Source: Shewanella sp. AS1
Lineage (GTDB): Bacteria > Pseudomonadota > Gammaproteobacteria > Enterobacterales > Shewanellaceae
Reading direction: 5' to 3'
Assembly (NCBI RefSeq): GCF_021412565.1
Contig: NZ_JAKCLJ010000001.1
Location: 310,001-374,000 of the forward strand
DNA: 64,000 nucleotides
Under the pieces are notes generated by a model. It was not told the DNA's origin and made no database searches. It saw only the letters and a program-made list of their open reading frames with translations. Numbering within the stretch: the stretch's first letter is position 1; each line of letters begins with the position of its first letter. Position numbers and translations under genes: made by a program. Positions 9,927-18,332 of the stretch are shown in pieces.

Positions 9927-10925
9927 TTGTCAGATCTCAGATTTATTGCCCTTCAGAACTGGATAGCGCGAACTTTAACCAAGGATGCACAGATAGTGCT
10001 CATCTCGGGTGATGCCAGTTTCAGACGTTACTTTCGCGTGACCCATCAAGAGCATCATTATATCGCCATGGACTCACCACAGGATCTGGTGCCAGTGGCG
10101 CCTTTTATTGCCCTGGCACAGGAGTATGCCCGCCACAGCTTACTGGCGCCGCAAGTGATAGCCAAGGAGTCAGAGCTGGGCTTTTTGCTGCTCAGCGATC
10201 TCGGTGATACCCAATTATTGAGTAAGCTTAATCAGGAAAATGTCAGTCACTATTACCAGCAGGCCCTGGGTCTCTTAAGTAAGGTGGCCACAATTACCCA
10301 AGCGGATGGTTCGCCTTTACCCCTGTATGATGGGGCTTTCGTGCGCCGGGAACTGGCCATTTTTAGTGAGTGGCTTATCGGGCATCATCTTGGACTTGCA
10401 TTGACCGAGCAGGAGCAGACGCTGATAACGTCGGCCTTTGAGCTGTTAGTGGATAATGCCCTCGAGCAGCCGAGAGTCGGCATGCACCGTGATTTTCACA
10501 GCCGTAATCTGATGCTTTGTGATGGCCAAATGGCGGTGATCGACTTTCAGGATGCGGTTATCGGCCCCATTACCTACGATGCTGTCTCTTTACTTCGAGA
10601 TTGCTATATTCGCTGGCCAGATACCCTGGTCGACTCCCTGATGCAGAGTCACTATCGACAGATGCAGGCCGCTGGCTTATTGAGCTCGCAGATCTCACTC
10701 GAGCAGTATCGGCGCTGGTTCGACTTAATGGGAATTCAGCGTCATATCAAGGCTGCGGGAATTTTTTGCCGCTTAAATTATCGCGATGGTAAAACCGGTT
10801 ATATGAAAGATATTCCATTGACGCTGCAATATATTGTCGATGTGGCGGGGGCTTACCCAGAATTAAGGGCGTTTGCACACTGGTTGACTCAGAAGGTGAT
10901 TCCCTTAATGGAGCAACGCCGATGA
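9927..10925 (+). CDS. Aminoglycoside-phosphotransferase-fold sugar kinase (AmgK-like)
   Basis: A 332-residue kinase of the APH/choline kinase fold. The catalytic loop is MHRDFHSRNLML and the metal motif is VIDFQDAVIGP. The N-terminal SGDASFRRYFRV is the marker seen in AmgK, the anomeric N-acetylmuramate/N-acetylglucosamine kinase of peptidoglycan recycling. It overlaps the downstream nucleotidyltransferase by four bases (ATGA), the amgK-murU pairing. The start is set at TTG 9927, with GAGG five bases upstream; an upstream TTG at 9867 would add an improbable hydrophobic tail that lies on the promoter. Function as a MurNAc kinase is inferred from the family and the partner gene. Confidence 0.82.
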   Translation: MSDLRFIALQNWIARTLTKDAQIVLISGDASFRRYFRVTHQEHHYIAMDSPQDLVPVAPFIALAQEYARHSLLAPQVIAKESELGFLLLSDLGDTQLLSKLNQENVSHYYQQALGLLSKVATITQADGSPLPLYDGAFVRRELAIFSEWLIGHHLGLALTEQEQTLITSAFELLVDNALEQPRVGMHRDFHSRNLMLCDGQMAVIDFQDAVIGPITYDAVSLLRDCYIRWPDTLVDSLMQSHYRQMQAAGLLSSQISLEQYRRWFDLMGIQRHIKAAGIFCRLNYRDGKTGYMKDIPLTLQYIVDVAGAYPELRAFAHWLTQKVIPLMEQRR

Positions 10926-11614
10926 AGGCGATGATATTAGCCGCCGGGCGCGGCGAGCGTTTACGGCCATTAACCGACACTGTGCCTAAACCTCTGGCGG
11001 AAGTGGCGGGTAAGCCTTTGATTGTTTACCACATAGAGGCTTTGGCGGCGCTAGGGATCAAGCAGATAGTGATTAATCACGCCTGGCTTGGCCATAAGAT
11101 AGAGCAGAGCTTAGGTGATGGCAGCCGTTGGGGAGTTGAGCTGTTATACAGTGCTGAAACACTGGCGCTCGAAACCGCAGGTGGGATCAAAAAAGCTTTG
11201 CCTTTATTGGGTTATGATCCTTTTCTGGTGATTAATGGCGATCTGTTTATTGATAATTTGCCCACAATCCAGGGGCAATCTCTCTGTGTGGCAGAGATAG
11301 AGAGACTGCTAGACAAGAAACAGGCCTATCTCTGGCTGGTGGATAATCCGCCTCAGCACCCGGACGGAGACTTTGCCCTCAAGGGGAATAGTGTCAGTCC
11401 TGATGGCGAAGCCAGGCTGACCTTCTCCGGTATCGCCATCTATCGCCCTGAGCTGTTTGCCGATGCGCCGGATGGACGCTCCGCCCTCGCGCCTTTACTG
11501 AGACAGAAGATGCAGGATGGTTTAGTGGCGGGAGAGCATTTTCAGTCATACTGGTGTGATGTGGGCACCTTGGACAGATTAACGACACTGAATCAGCGCA
11601 TGGCAAACAAATAA
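10922..11614 (+). CDS. Sugar-1-phosphate nucleotidyltransferase (MurU-like)
   Basis: A 230-residue nucleotidyltransferase beginning MKAMILAAGRGERLRPLTD, the NTP-binding signature of the family. PKPLAEVAGKPLI follows, with LVINGDLFID as the metal/nucleotide site. Its length fits MurU, which converts MurNAc-1-phosphate to UDP-MurNAc and bypasses de novo synthesis and the fosfomycin target. Translational coupling with the AmgK-like kinase (ATGA overlap) supports this. A role in another NDP-sugar pathway cannot be excluded. Confidence 0.82.
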   Translation: MKAMILAAGRGERLRPLTDTVPKPLAEVAGKPLIVYHIEALAALGIKQIVINHAWLGHKIEQSLGDGSRWGVELLYSAETLALETAGGIKKALPLLGYDPFLVINGDLFIDNLPTIQGQSLCVAEIERLLDKKQAYLWLVDNPPQHPDGDFALKGNSVSPDGEARLTFSGIAIYRPELFADAPDGRSALAPLLRQKMQDGLVAGEHFQSYWCDVGTLDRLTTLNQRMANK

Positions 11615-11634
11615 CAGATTAAACAAGGTATTGC

Positions 11635-12414
11635 ATGAGAATTTGGGGTAAGTTTTTTGGATTCGCCATCGGCTTTATGTTCGGGCGTATCATAGGCGGC
11701 ATCATAGGGCTCTGGCTGGGGCATCTCTATGACAAGAAGCGTGATGAATTGAGCGCCGTGATCGGCAAGGGCAGCGATCGCCAGTCGCTGTTTTTCAATA
11801 CCACCTTCGCTGTGATGGGTCATGTAGCCAAGGCATCGGGGCAAGTGACTGCAGATGATATCCGCATGGCCAGTGCCTTAATGGATCAGCTGCAGCTCAA
11901 GGGTCAGGCCAGACGCGATGCTCAAGATGCCTTTACCCAAGGCAAGGCGAGTGATTTCGATCTTACCGCCTGTTTACGCACCTTCAGGCTGATCTCTATG
12001 GGGCGTCGGGAGTTGCTGCAGATGTTTCTGGAGATCCAGATCCAAACTGCGCTGTCGGATGCCAAACTGGACGCTCAAGAACATGCCATCTTAAGTACTA
12101 TCGCCAAGGAGCTGGGTTACAGCCAAGCGCAGCTCGATGAGCTGTTAAAGCGTTGGCAGGGGGAGTTTAATTTCCATCGTGGTGGCCAGAATCAGCAGAC
12201 CTCGGTGGAGGATGCCTACAAGGTGCTTGGCGTCAGTGATAGTGACTCAGATCAGCAGATCAAACGCGCCTATCGTAAGTTAATGAATGAGCATCACCCC
12301 GATAAACTGGTCGCCAAGGGGTTGCCGGCTGAGATGATGGAGCTGGCCAAACGTAAAGCCCAGGATATTCAGCGGGCCTATGAAAGGGTTAAGCAAGATC
12401 GCGCCATGAAGTAA
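11635..12414 (+). CDS. djlA: Co-chaperone DjlA, membrane-anchored J-domain protein
   Basis: A 259-residue type III DnaJ-like protein. A single N-terminal transmembrane segment (about 7-30, glycine-rich, FGFAIGFMFGRIIGGIIGLW) is the dimerising anchor characteristic of DjlA. A central TerB-like helical domain (about 55-160) follows. The C-terminal J domain (about 195-259) carries the HPD tripeptide in NEHHPDKL, which activates DnaK. It follows the nucleotidyltransferase after 20 bases and probably shares its transcript. Confidence 0.94.
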   Translation: MRIWGKFFGFAIGFMFGRIIGGIIGLWLGHLYDKKRDELSAVIGKGSDRQSLFFNTTFAVMGHVAKASGQVTADDIRMASALMDQLQLKGQARRDAQDAFTQGKASDFDLTACLRTFRLISMGRRELLQMFLEIQIQTALSDAKLDAQEHAILSTIAKELGYSQAQLDELLKRWQGEFNFHRGGQNQQTSVEDAYKVLGVSDSDSDQQIKRAYRKLMNEHHPDKLVAKGLPAEMMELAKRKAQDIQRAYERVKQDRAMK

Positions 12415-12486
12415 TGAGTTAACAGCTAAATGCTTAACCCATGATTTTAGGCTAGTGTTCGCAACAAAGCGTAAAGGAAGATAAGC

Positions 12487-13122
12487 ATGAAATATCGACA
12501 GCCCTGCTTTGCCGCCAGCTTAATGGCTCTGGTTTATTTCCCTGGGGCAGAGGCAAAGTCGCAGCCCGATTGGTTTATCGCCCCCTATGTGGGTTCCAGT
12601 TTCGCCGCCACTGAGATGAATGCTACGGACAGTGGCTCATCGACTGAGACGAAAGTCAAAGTGGCCGACACTATGAATGTCGGGTTGATCTTGGGTGTTA
12701 AGACTCGGGACCCTGGCGATATCTACCTCCTCTATAGTCACCAGGCCAGCGAGTTGCGACGTGGGGATTTTTTCAGTCCAGCCAAATTGACTGACCTGGA
12801 TCTTGATTACCTGCATGTCGGCGGTTCACTCTATTTTCCCAAGGGCGATCTTCGCCCCTATGTGACAGCGAGCATAGGCTTGACTCAGATGCGCCCAGAG
12901 GGAAATTACGCGAGTGAGACCCGTTTCTCCATGGGTTTTGGGCTCGGAGCCGAGTATCTGCTCAGCGACAATTTTGCCTTGTTTGCCGATGCCAGAGGTT
13001 ACGCTACCTTTTTAAGCAGTGGTAAAACCTTGTTTTGTAATGCTAACCAGTGCGCCTGGTATATCGAATCAGATATCATGTGGCAGGGGCAGGTCAACGC
13101 TGGAATTAAGTTCAGTTTTTAA
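12487..13122 (+). CDS. Small outer membrane beta-barrel protein
   Basis: A 211-residue protein with a signal peptide (residues 1-23, ending AEA before KSQPDWF). Amphipathic alternating strands follow, and the protein ends in a C-terminal phenylalanine (INAGIKFSF-type ending), the BAM recognition pattern. The strand GWFIAPYVG-like start and the DLRPYVTASIGLTQM strand fit the OmpA/OmpW-like eight-stranded barrels (OMP_b-brl type). Two cysteines near the C-terminus (LFCNANQCAW) may form an extracellular-loop disulfide. Specific function is not evident. It lies 72 bases after djlA. Confidence 0.72.
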   Translation: MKYRQPCFAASLMALVYFPGAEAKSQPDWFIAPYVGSSFAATEMNATDSGSSTETKVKVADTMNVGLILGVKTRDPGDIYLLYSHQASELRRGDFFSPAKLTDLDLDYLHVGGSLYFPKGDLRPYVTASIGLTQMRPEGNYASETRFSMGFGLGAEYLLSDNFALFADARGYATFLSSGKTLFCNANQCAWYIESDIMWQGQVNAGIKFSF

Positions 13123-13144
13123 TGTGAGCCTTGGGGGCGTAAAG

Positions 13145-14098
13145 ATGAAAATCGTGGTACTGGATGGATATACGCTTAATCCGGGGGATCTGGATTGGCA
13201 GGAGTTTGCCGCACTTGGCCAGTTCACTTGTTTCGATAGAACGACATCAGAGCAGCTGCTGGAGCGAGCACAGGATGCCGAAATCTTATTAACCAATAAG
13301 ACAGTGATTAACGCCGAGGCGCTCTTGCAGCTGCCTAAACTCAGTTATATAGGTGTGCTGGCAACGGGCACTAATGTGGTGGATATTGAGGCAGCGAGGG
13401 AAAGGGGGATAGCGGTGACCAACGTGCCCGGCTATGGCCCGGATGCGGTCGCCCAGATGGTGTTTGCCCATATACTGCACCATACCCAGGCGGTGGCGGC
13501 CCACCATCAGGCGGTGGCATCGGGGCAGTGGAGCCAGTGCACCGATTTCTGTTTTACCCTAAATCCACTGCAATCCCTTAAAGGTAAGGTATTAGGCCTG
13601 GTCGGCTTTGGCGATATCGGCCAGAAGGTGGCTAAGATTGCCCGCGCATTTGATATGCAGGTGCTGATCAATACCCATAGCACTAAAACCGATCTGCCCG
13701 AGGGGGTGAGCTGGTGTGAACTGGACAACCTCTATCGTCAGGCGGATATCATCTCCCTTCATTGTCCTTTAACCGATAAAACCGACGAGATGATCAACGC
13801 TGCCACCCTAGCCAAGATGAAACCCAATGCGCTACTGATCAATACGGCCCGCGGTGGTTTGATTAATGAAGCGGATCTCGCCAATGCCCTAAATCATGGC
13901 GTTATCGCCGCTGCGGGAGTGGACGTGCTCTCAAGCGAGCCACCAAGGGCAGACAACCTCTTGCTAAGTGCTAAAAATATCAGTATCAGCCCTCACAACG
14001 CCTGGGCGACACTGGAAGCAAGGGAAAATCTGATGAATATTGCGCTGAAAAACTTAACCTCTTTTATGGCTGGCGAGAAACTCAACCGTATCTGTTAG
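13145..14098 (+). CDS. D-2-hydroxyacid dehydrogenase, glycerate dehydrogenase-like
   Basis: A 317-residue NAD(P)-dependent D-isomer-specific 2-hydroxyacid dehydrogenase. The start at MKIVVLDGYTLNPGD is taken because it matches the N-terminus of glycerate/hydroxypyruvate reductases and clears the upstream OMP stop by 22 bases. The Rossmann motif is GLVGFGDIGQKVA. Catalytic residues are visible as Arg in NTARGGL, Glu in SSEPP and His in SPHNAW. The likely reaction is hydroxypyruvate to D-glycerate. The Shine-Dalgarno sequence is weak (GGGGGCG about ten bases upstream). Substrate assignment is by resemblance. Confidence 0.88.
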   Translation: MKIVVLDGYTLNPGDLDWQEFAALGQFTCFDRTTSEQLLERAQDAEILLTNKTVINAEALLQLPKLSYIGVLATGTNVVDIEAARERGIAVTNVPGYGPDAVAQMVFAHILHHTQAVAAHHQAVASGQWSQCTDFCFTLNPLQSLKGKVLGLVGFGDIGQKVAKIARAFDMQVLINTHSTKTDLPEGVSWCELDNLYRQADIISLHCPLTDKTDEMINAATLAKMKPNALLINTARGGLINEADLANALNHGVIAAAGVDVLSSEPPRADNLLLSAKNISISPHNAWATLEARENLMNIALKNLTSFMAGEKLNRIC

Positions 14099-14121
14099 GT
14101 GAGTGAAGCGATGGGTTAAAC

Positions 14122-14153
14122 AGAGATTTGAATAAAAAGAGATTTGAATAAAA
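14122..14153. repeat. 16-bp perfect tandem duplication beside a terminator
   Basis: AGAGATTTGAATAAAA occurs twice head to tail. The second copy runs directly into the A-rich arm of the downstream terminator. Confidence 0.9.
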
Positions 14154-14174
14154 AAGGCGCATTTAGCGCCTTTT
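14152..14174. terminator. Bidirectional terminator between glycerate dehydrogenase-like gene and purT
   Basis: AAAAGGCGC / GCGCCTTTT with a five-base loop (ATTTA) lies between two convergent genes, with T-runs on both strands. Confidence 0.85.
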
Positions 14175-14257
14175 CTGTCCTATTTTAGGAGGAGACATCA
14201 CAGCCGATTGCTTTTAGGGCTATTGCTTTTAATGCTGGGAGTATGGGGGAGATGCCG

Positions 14258-15433
14258 TTAGCAGATCACTTCTACCTTACTGGCGACATTGAGCGCCTTA
14301 TCGATCGCCTGCTTGATCGATTCGCCTCTGGCAAGTCCCACCCCTAAACGTCGACGGCCGTTGATCTCAGGTTTTGCAAACAGGCGCAGCTGAGTGTCGG
14401 GCTCAGTCAAAGCCTGCGCCATCCCCTGATAGCGAATATTTTGTGAGTTGCCTTCTGCTAAGATCACCGCAGAGGCACTAAAGCCATGCTGGTGGATGTT
14501 AGCAATAGGCAGACCTAAGATAGCCCGTACATGCAGGGCAAACTCCGATAGATCTTGGCTGATTAAGGTCACTAAACCTGTGTCGTGTGGGCGAGGCGAG
14601 ACCTCGGAGAAATAGACCTCATCGCCTTTAATAAAGAGCTCGACCCCAAATAAGCCATAGCCGCCCAGGGCTTCGACTATCTTGCGGCCAATCTCTTGGG
14701 ATTTGGTCAGGACAGTGTCTGACATCTGCTGGGGTTGCCAGGATTCCCGGTAATCGCCATCTTCCTGTCTGTGGCCTATCGGGGCGCAGAAATGGATGCC
14801 GTTAACCGCGCTGATGGTCAGCAAGGTTATCTCGTAATCGAAGGGCACAAAGCCTTCGACTATCACCCGGCCACCGCCGGCGCGGCCCCCCTCCTGGGCG
14901 TATTGCCAGGCGCTAACTATCTGCGATGCATCGCGGATCACGCTCTGACCCTTGCCCGACGAACTCATGACAGGCTTAACCACACAGGGAATACCAATCT
15001 CGCTAACCGCCTGTTCAAACTCCGCCTGGGTATCACAGAAGAAATAGGGGGAAGTGGGCAGGCCTAAGGTTTCGGCGGCGAGTCTGCGTATGCCTTCTCT
15101 GTCCATTGTCAGTTGAGTCGCCTTGGCTGTGGGGATGACATTCACCCCTTCGCTCTCCAGCTCTACTAAGGTTTGAGTGGCAATGGCCTCGATTTCCGGG
15201 ATCACCAGATGAGGCTGCTCCGCTTCTATGATACTGCGCAGTGCCTGGCCATCGAGCATGTTCACCACGTGAAATCGATGAGCAATCTGCATTGCCGGTG
15301 CGTTGGGATAGCGATCGACGCCAATCACCTCGACACCCATGCGTTGTAACTCGATGGCTATCTCTTTACCAAGCTCGCCGCAGCCGAGCAGCATGGCGCG
15401 AGTGGCGCCTTTAGAATGGGGTGTGCCTATCAT
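14258..15433 (-). CDS. purT: Formate-dependent phosphoribosylglycinamide formyltransferase (PurT)
   Basis: This 391-residue ATP-grasp enzyme formylates GAR using formate and ATP in purine synthesis, a folate-independent alternative to PurN. The N-terminal [15 protein letters not shown] is the nucleotide-binding glycine-rich start of the PurK/PurT family. [15 protein letters not shown] forms the ATP-grasp lid. [12 protein letters not shown] near residue 285 is a PurT hallmark with metal-binding Glu. The length is normal. It is divergent from the DUF3302 gene with a 245-base gap. I found no convincing PurR box in that gap. Confidence 0.97.
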   Translation of the reverse strand: MIGTPHSKGATRAMLLGCGELGKEIAIELQRMGVEVIGVDRYPNAPAMQIAHRFHVVNMLDGQALRSIIEAEQPHLVIPEIEAIATQTLVELESEGVNVIPTAKATQLTMDREGIRRLAAETLGLPTSPYFFCDTQAEFEQAVSEIGIPCVVKPVMSSSGKGQSVIRDASQIVSAWQYAQEGGRAGGGRVIVEGFVPFDYEITLLTISAVNGIHFCAPIGHRQEDGDYRESWQPQQMSDTVLTKSQEIGRKIVEALGGYGLFGVELFIKGDEVYFSEVSPRPHDTGLVTLISQDLSEFALHVRAILGLPIANIHQHGFSASAVILAEGNSQNIRYQGMAQALTEPDTQLRLFAKPEINGRRRLGVGLARGESIKQAIDKALNVASKVEVIC

Positions 15434-15678
15434 GTGTGGGTACCTGTTAATTATTGGTTTTTTACTATTATGTTAACTATCTTACTTTTATTGAGTTCCC
15501 CTTGAGGTACTTTCCCTCAACAAGCGTGTTTTTGAACCGCAAAATGCTTGCAGGAAGGGACAAGATAGTTATAACTTGGGATGACAGTTAATCAGAATAA
15601 TACACTGAGTTCATTTAATTTCATTGTTAAAAATGCTGAGCCTGCCGATTTAAGACTGTGGACTTTAAGGAGAGAGTC

Positions 15679-16098
15679 GTGTTTCTAGATTACTTTGCGT
15701 TAGGTATCCTTGCATTCATGGTTATTTTCCTCTTCTACGGCATTATCGTTATCCACGATATTCCCTATGAGATAGCCAAGAAGCGTAACCATCCCCAGCA
15801 GGATGCATTGCATGTTGCCGGCTGGGTGAGCCTGTTTACCCTGCACGCCCTCTGGCCCTTTTTGTGGATCTGGGCCACCTTGTACCGGGAGGACAGGGGC
15901 TGGGGCTTTAAAAATGTGGTTGAACGTGAGCTGGTACTGGAAGATGAGGTCAAGCTGCTGCGAAAGCAGCTAGATGAGCTGAATGCCAAAGTGCAGGCGA
16001 TGGAAGGAAAAGCACCAGCGACCGAGGCGAGCAAAGTCGTAGCATCGCCAGACAGGTCAAAAGACAGTTCAAAAGATAGCTCAGACAAGGAGTCGTAA
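15679..16098 (+). CDS. DUF3302 inner membrane protein (YiaW-like)
   Basis: A 139-residue inner membrane protein. The GTG start at 15679 is preferred over one 21 bases upstream because AAGGAG lies six bases before it and the product then begins with the family pattern FLDYFALG. TM1 is at about residues 6-28 and TM2 at about 50-70 (VAGWVSLFTLHALWPFLWIWAT). The motif RNHPQQDA lies between them. The C-terminal tail is a charged coiled coil ending in a Ser/Lys/Asp-rich stretch. In E. coli the YiaW-YiaV and YibI-YibH pairs link this family to an HlyD-type partner, as here. Confidence 0.86.
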   Translation: MFLDYFALGILAFMVIFLFYGIIVIHDIPYEIAKKRNHPQQDALHVAGWVSLFTLHALWPFLWIWATLYREDRGWGFKNVVERELVLEDEVKLLRKQLDELNAKVQAMEGKAPATEASKVVASPDRSKDSSKDSSDKES

Positions 16099-17235
16099 AT
16101 GGATCTGTTACTTATTTTAACCTACACGGCTATCTGTATTGCGATCTTTAAGATCTTCAAGATTCCCCTCAATAAATGGTCCATTCCCACTGCAATTCTC
16201 GGCGGGGTGATACTTATCGGCACGCTTGTGCTGCTGATGAACTATAACCATCCCTACAGCGCCTTCGCTAAAGCTGTCTTTGTTTCTGTGCCTATCAACC
16301 CTGCGGTGCGCGGCGTGGTGAAAGAGGTCAATGTTACCCCAAATGTTCCGATCAAGAAGGGGGATGTGCTCTTCACTATCGAACCTAAGCCGTTCGAGGC
16401 GATTGTGATGCAAAAGCGCGCGGCATTAACAGCTGCTGAGCAGGAAGTGCCTCAGCTTGAGGCTGCCTGGAAAACCGCCACCGCCAGTGTCGAGCGTGCC
16501 ACTGCCGATCGTGACAGGACGAGGTCTGCCTATCAGCGTTATGAAAAGGGACGCAAACAGGCGGGCGCCAATTCGCCATTTACCGAACTTGAGCTGGATA
16601 ATCGGCGTCAGCTCTATATCGCCTCACAGGCACAATTGGTCGCGGCAGAGGCCGAAGAGCTGCGGGTAAGGCTGGCTTATGAGTCCAATGTTGATGGGGT
16701 CAATACTAAGGTAGCTGGACTGCGGGCCGAGCTGGATAAGGCCGAGTTTGATCTGGAGCAGACTGTAGTGATTGCTCCATCCGATGGCATGGTGACTCAG
16801 ATGGCGCTGCGCCCTGGCATCATAGCCGTGCCTATGCCGCTGCGCTCTGTGATCAGCTTTATCCCAGATGAGGAACGTTACTTTGCCGGAGCATTTTTGC
16901 AAAATGCGCTGCTGCGTTTAAAGGTGGGCGATGAGGCCGAAGTGATTTTAGATGGCGCGCCTGGTCAGGTGTTTAAGGGCAAGGTGGCCAAAGTGTTACC
17001 TGCCATGGCCGAGGGCGAAGTGCAATCGACCGGCAGTCTTATTCCCTCGAGTATGCTGATGCAGCCCGGGCGTGTGGTGGTGCTGATCAAGGTTGAAGAA
17101 GATGCGGTAATGAAAAGCTTTCCTGTGGGCGCCGCAGGGCAGATAGCTATCTATACTGAGCATTTTCATCATGTTGCTGTGATGCGCAAGGTGCTGCTGA
17201 GAATGCAGGGCTGGTTAAATTATCTCTATCATTAG
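16099..17235 (+). CDS. HlyD-family membrane fusion protein (YiaV/YibH-like)
   Basis: A 378-residue periplasmic adaptor. An N-terminal transmembrane anchor (about residues 25-48) is followed by the biotinyl-lipoyl-like half motif VPINPAVRGVVKEVNV, a long coiled-coil hairpin (about 95-200) and a second lipoyl half (VIAPSDGMVTQM), then a beta-barrel domain. It starts on the base after the DUF3302 stop codon, so the two are co-translated. HlyD proteins normally connect an inner membrane pump to an outer membrane channel; neither is adjacent, and the DUF3302 protein may be the inner membrane component. Substrate unknown. Confidence 0.9.
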   Translation: MDLLLILTYTAICIAIFKIFKIPLNKWSIPTAILGGVILIGTLVLLMNYNHPYSAFAKAVFVSVPINPAVRGVVKEVNVTPNVPIKKGDVLFTIEPKPFEAIVMQKRAALTAAEQEVPQLEAAWKTATASVERATADRDRTRSAYQRYEKGRKQAGANSPFTELELDNRRQLYIASQAQLVAAEAEELRVRLAYESNVDGVNTKVAGLRAELDKAEFDLEQTVVIAPSDGMVTQMALRPGIIAVPMPLRSVISFIPDEERYFAGAFLQNALLRLKVGDEAEVILDGAPGQVFKGKVAKVLPAMAEGEVQSTGSLIPSSMLMQPGRVVVLIKVEEDAVMKSFPVGAAGQIAIYTEHFHHVAVMRKVLLRMQGWLNYLYH

Positions 17236-17261
17236 GCTGGTTTTTAGCTTGTCTGTATAGC

Positions 17262-17290
17262 AAAAGCCCTGAATGAGAACAGGGCTTTTT
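17262..17290 (+). terminator. Terminator after the HlyD-family gene
   Basis: AAAAGCCCT / AGGGCTTTTT with a ten-base loop, 26 bases after the stop codon. The A-run on the left arm lets it also serve the convergent DUF4136 gene. Confidence 0.82.
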
Positions 17291-17324
17291 GTTTCGCAAT
17301 GACTTATAGTATACCGCTGATGGC

Positions 17325-17861
17325 CTAAGGCTCTGGAGGGAAATTGGCGAGAATCTTTTTCACTGTTTCTTGCGTATCTTCCGCCTTGTCTTCGCCGCCC
17401 TCATCAAATTCAAACTTATCTGTGCCACGCCATATTAATTTATTGCTGCTGATATCGATGATATCAATCTGTATGGTTTCTATTTTTGTTGAGCTGCTGC
17501 CCAGTGGTACACCTACGCTGGTGCCTACACCTACGCCACCGGATTTACCCCAGGAGCCCCCGCCTAGCCCAATAGACATGCCTGAACTTTTTGGTTTTTC
17601 TTGCACGCCTATGGCGTAGGTCGCGGCAAATTGCGGCGCCTCGGCGGATTTGACATAGCCCTTCTCCATCAGGGCGGCGTCGATAGCCGTTTCAATGCGC
17701 CCGCCACTTAAAGGATCGGCCACAGATTGTGGCGTTTGGATCTGATACTGCTTAAGTTGGCTAAAATCATAGTTAAGATCATAGTCCTGATTAGACTTGG
17801 ATGAGCAGGCCGTGATGCCAAGGCAAAGCAATAGGAGTAGCAGGGGGGATTTGAGGTTCAT
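17325..17861 (-). CDS. DUF4136 lipoprotein
   Basis: A 178-residue lipoprotein. The signal peptide ends in a lipobox (LGITAC) with Cys19 as the lipidated residue, and Ser residues after it favour outer membrane sorting. The DUF4136 pattern is seen in YDFSQLKQY, in IETAIDAALMEKGY (which makes it a conserved 'all-subunits-of-tRNA-like' helix) and in the C-terminal LIWRGT strand. An internal glycine-rich loop (SIGLGGGSWGKSGGVGVG) is probably an exposed hairpin. Function of the family is unknown. It is monocistronic and convergent with the HlyD gene. Confidence 0.82.
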   Translation of the reverse strand: MNLKSPLLLLLLCLGITACSSKSNQDYDLNYDFSQLKQYQIQTPQSVADPLSGGRIETAIDAALMEKGYVKSAEAPQFAATYAIGVQEKPKSSGMSIGLGGGSWGKSGGVGVGTSVGVPLGSSSTKIETIQIDIIDISSNKLIWRGTDKFEFDEGGEDKAEDTQETVKKILANFPPEP

Positions 17862-18050
17862 AATCGGTTCCTGTTTAGCTTATTTAATAACCATTTTTAT
17901 CTATTTGTTTATTTATGCAAGATTTTTTATAGCGCCACCTCTGAATAAAGTTTAGCCAGATAATGCAAAATCGGTTATGTTTTCTTCTCTGCCCCTTTCC
18001 CCGCCTGTGATTAACAGGAGAGTTGACCACTTAGTTGCTATCTTATAATT

Positions 18051-18332
18051 ATGGAACAATTAGAGTTTTTTGAGATCCCCAGCCCCTGCATAGGTGTATG
18101 TCAAACCGATGCTAGGGGTTATTGTATGGGGTGTCTGCGCAGCAGAGAGGAGCGCTTTAATTGGCTGCATTTCAGCGATGCGCAGAAATATGATGTGATC
18201 CGTTTATGTAAGCAGCGTAAGCGTCGGCGTCAGCTCGCGCTCTTGAAGGCGCGCCATACTGAGGCGATGCAAGCGCGTGCAGCGGCTATGCCGACGCTCA
18301 ATTTTGATTTAGATGACGAGCAGGAGGATTAG
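18051..18332 (+). CDS. DUF1289 small cysteine-rich protein
   Basis: A 93-residue protein with the DUF1289 signature PSPCIGVCQTD...CMGCLRS near residues 10-35. Four cysteines form a probable metal or iron-sulfur knuckle. A basic helix (KQRKRRRQLALLKAR) follows, suggesting nucleic acid contact. Length is typical for the longer members. Its stop codon overlaps the convergent histidine kinase stop by three bases, so the two 3' ends are fully packed with no terminator between them. Function unknown. Confidence 0.85.
   Translation: MEQLEFFEIPSPCIGVCQTDARGYCMGCLRSREERFNWLHFSDAQKYDVIRLCKQRKRRRQLALLKARHTEAMQARAAAMPTLNFDLDDEQED

Noticed and set aside
15434..15678. PurR operator upstream of purT
   Set aside because: AAGCGTGTTTTTG near 15522 shares a few bases with the PurR box but lacks the inverted ACGCAAAC symmetry. 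Only a TTGAGG/CCTCAA inverted repeat (15502-15520) is real, of unknown meaning.
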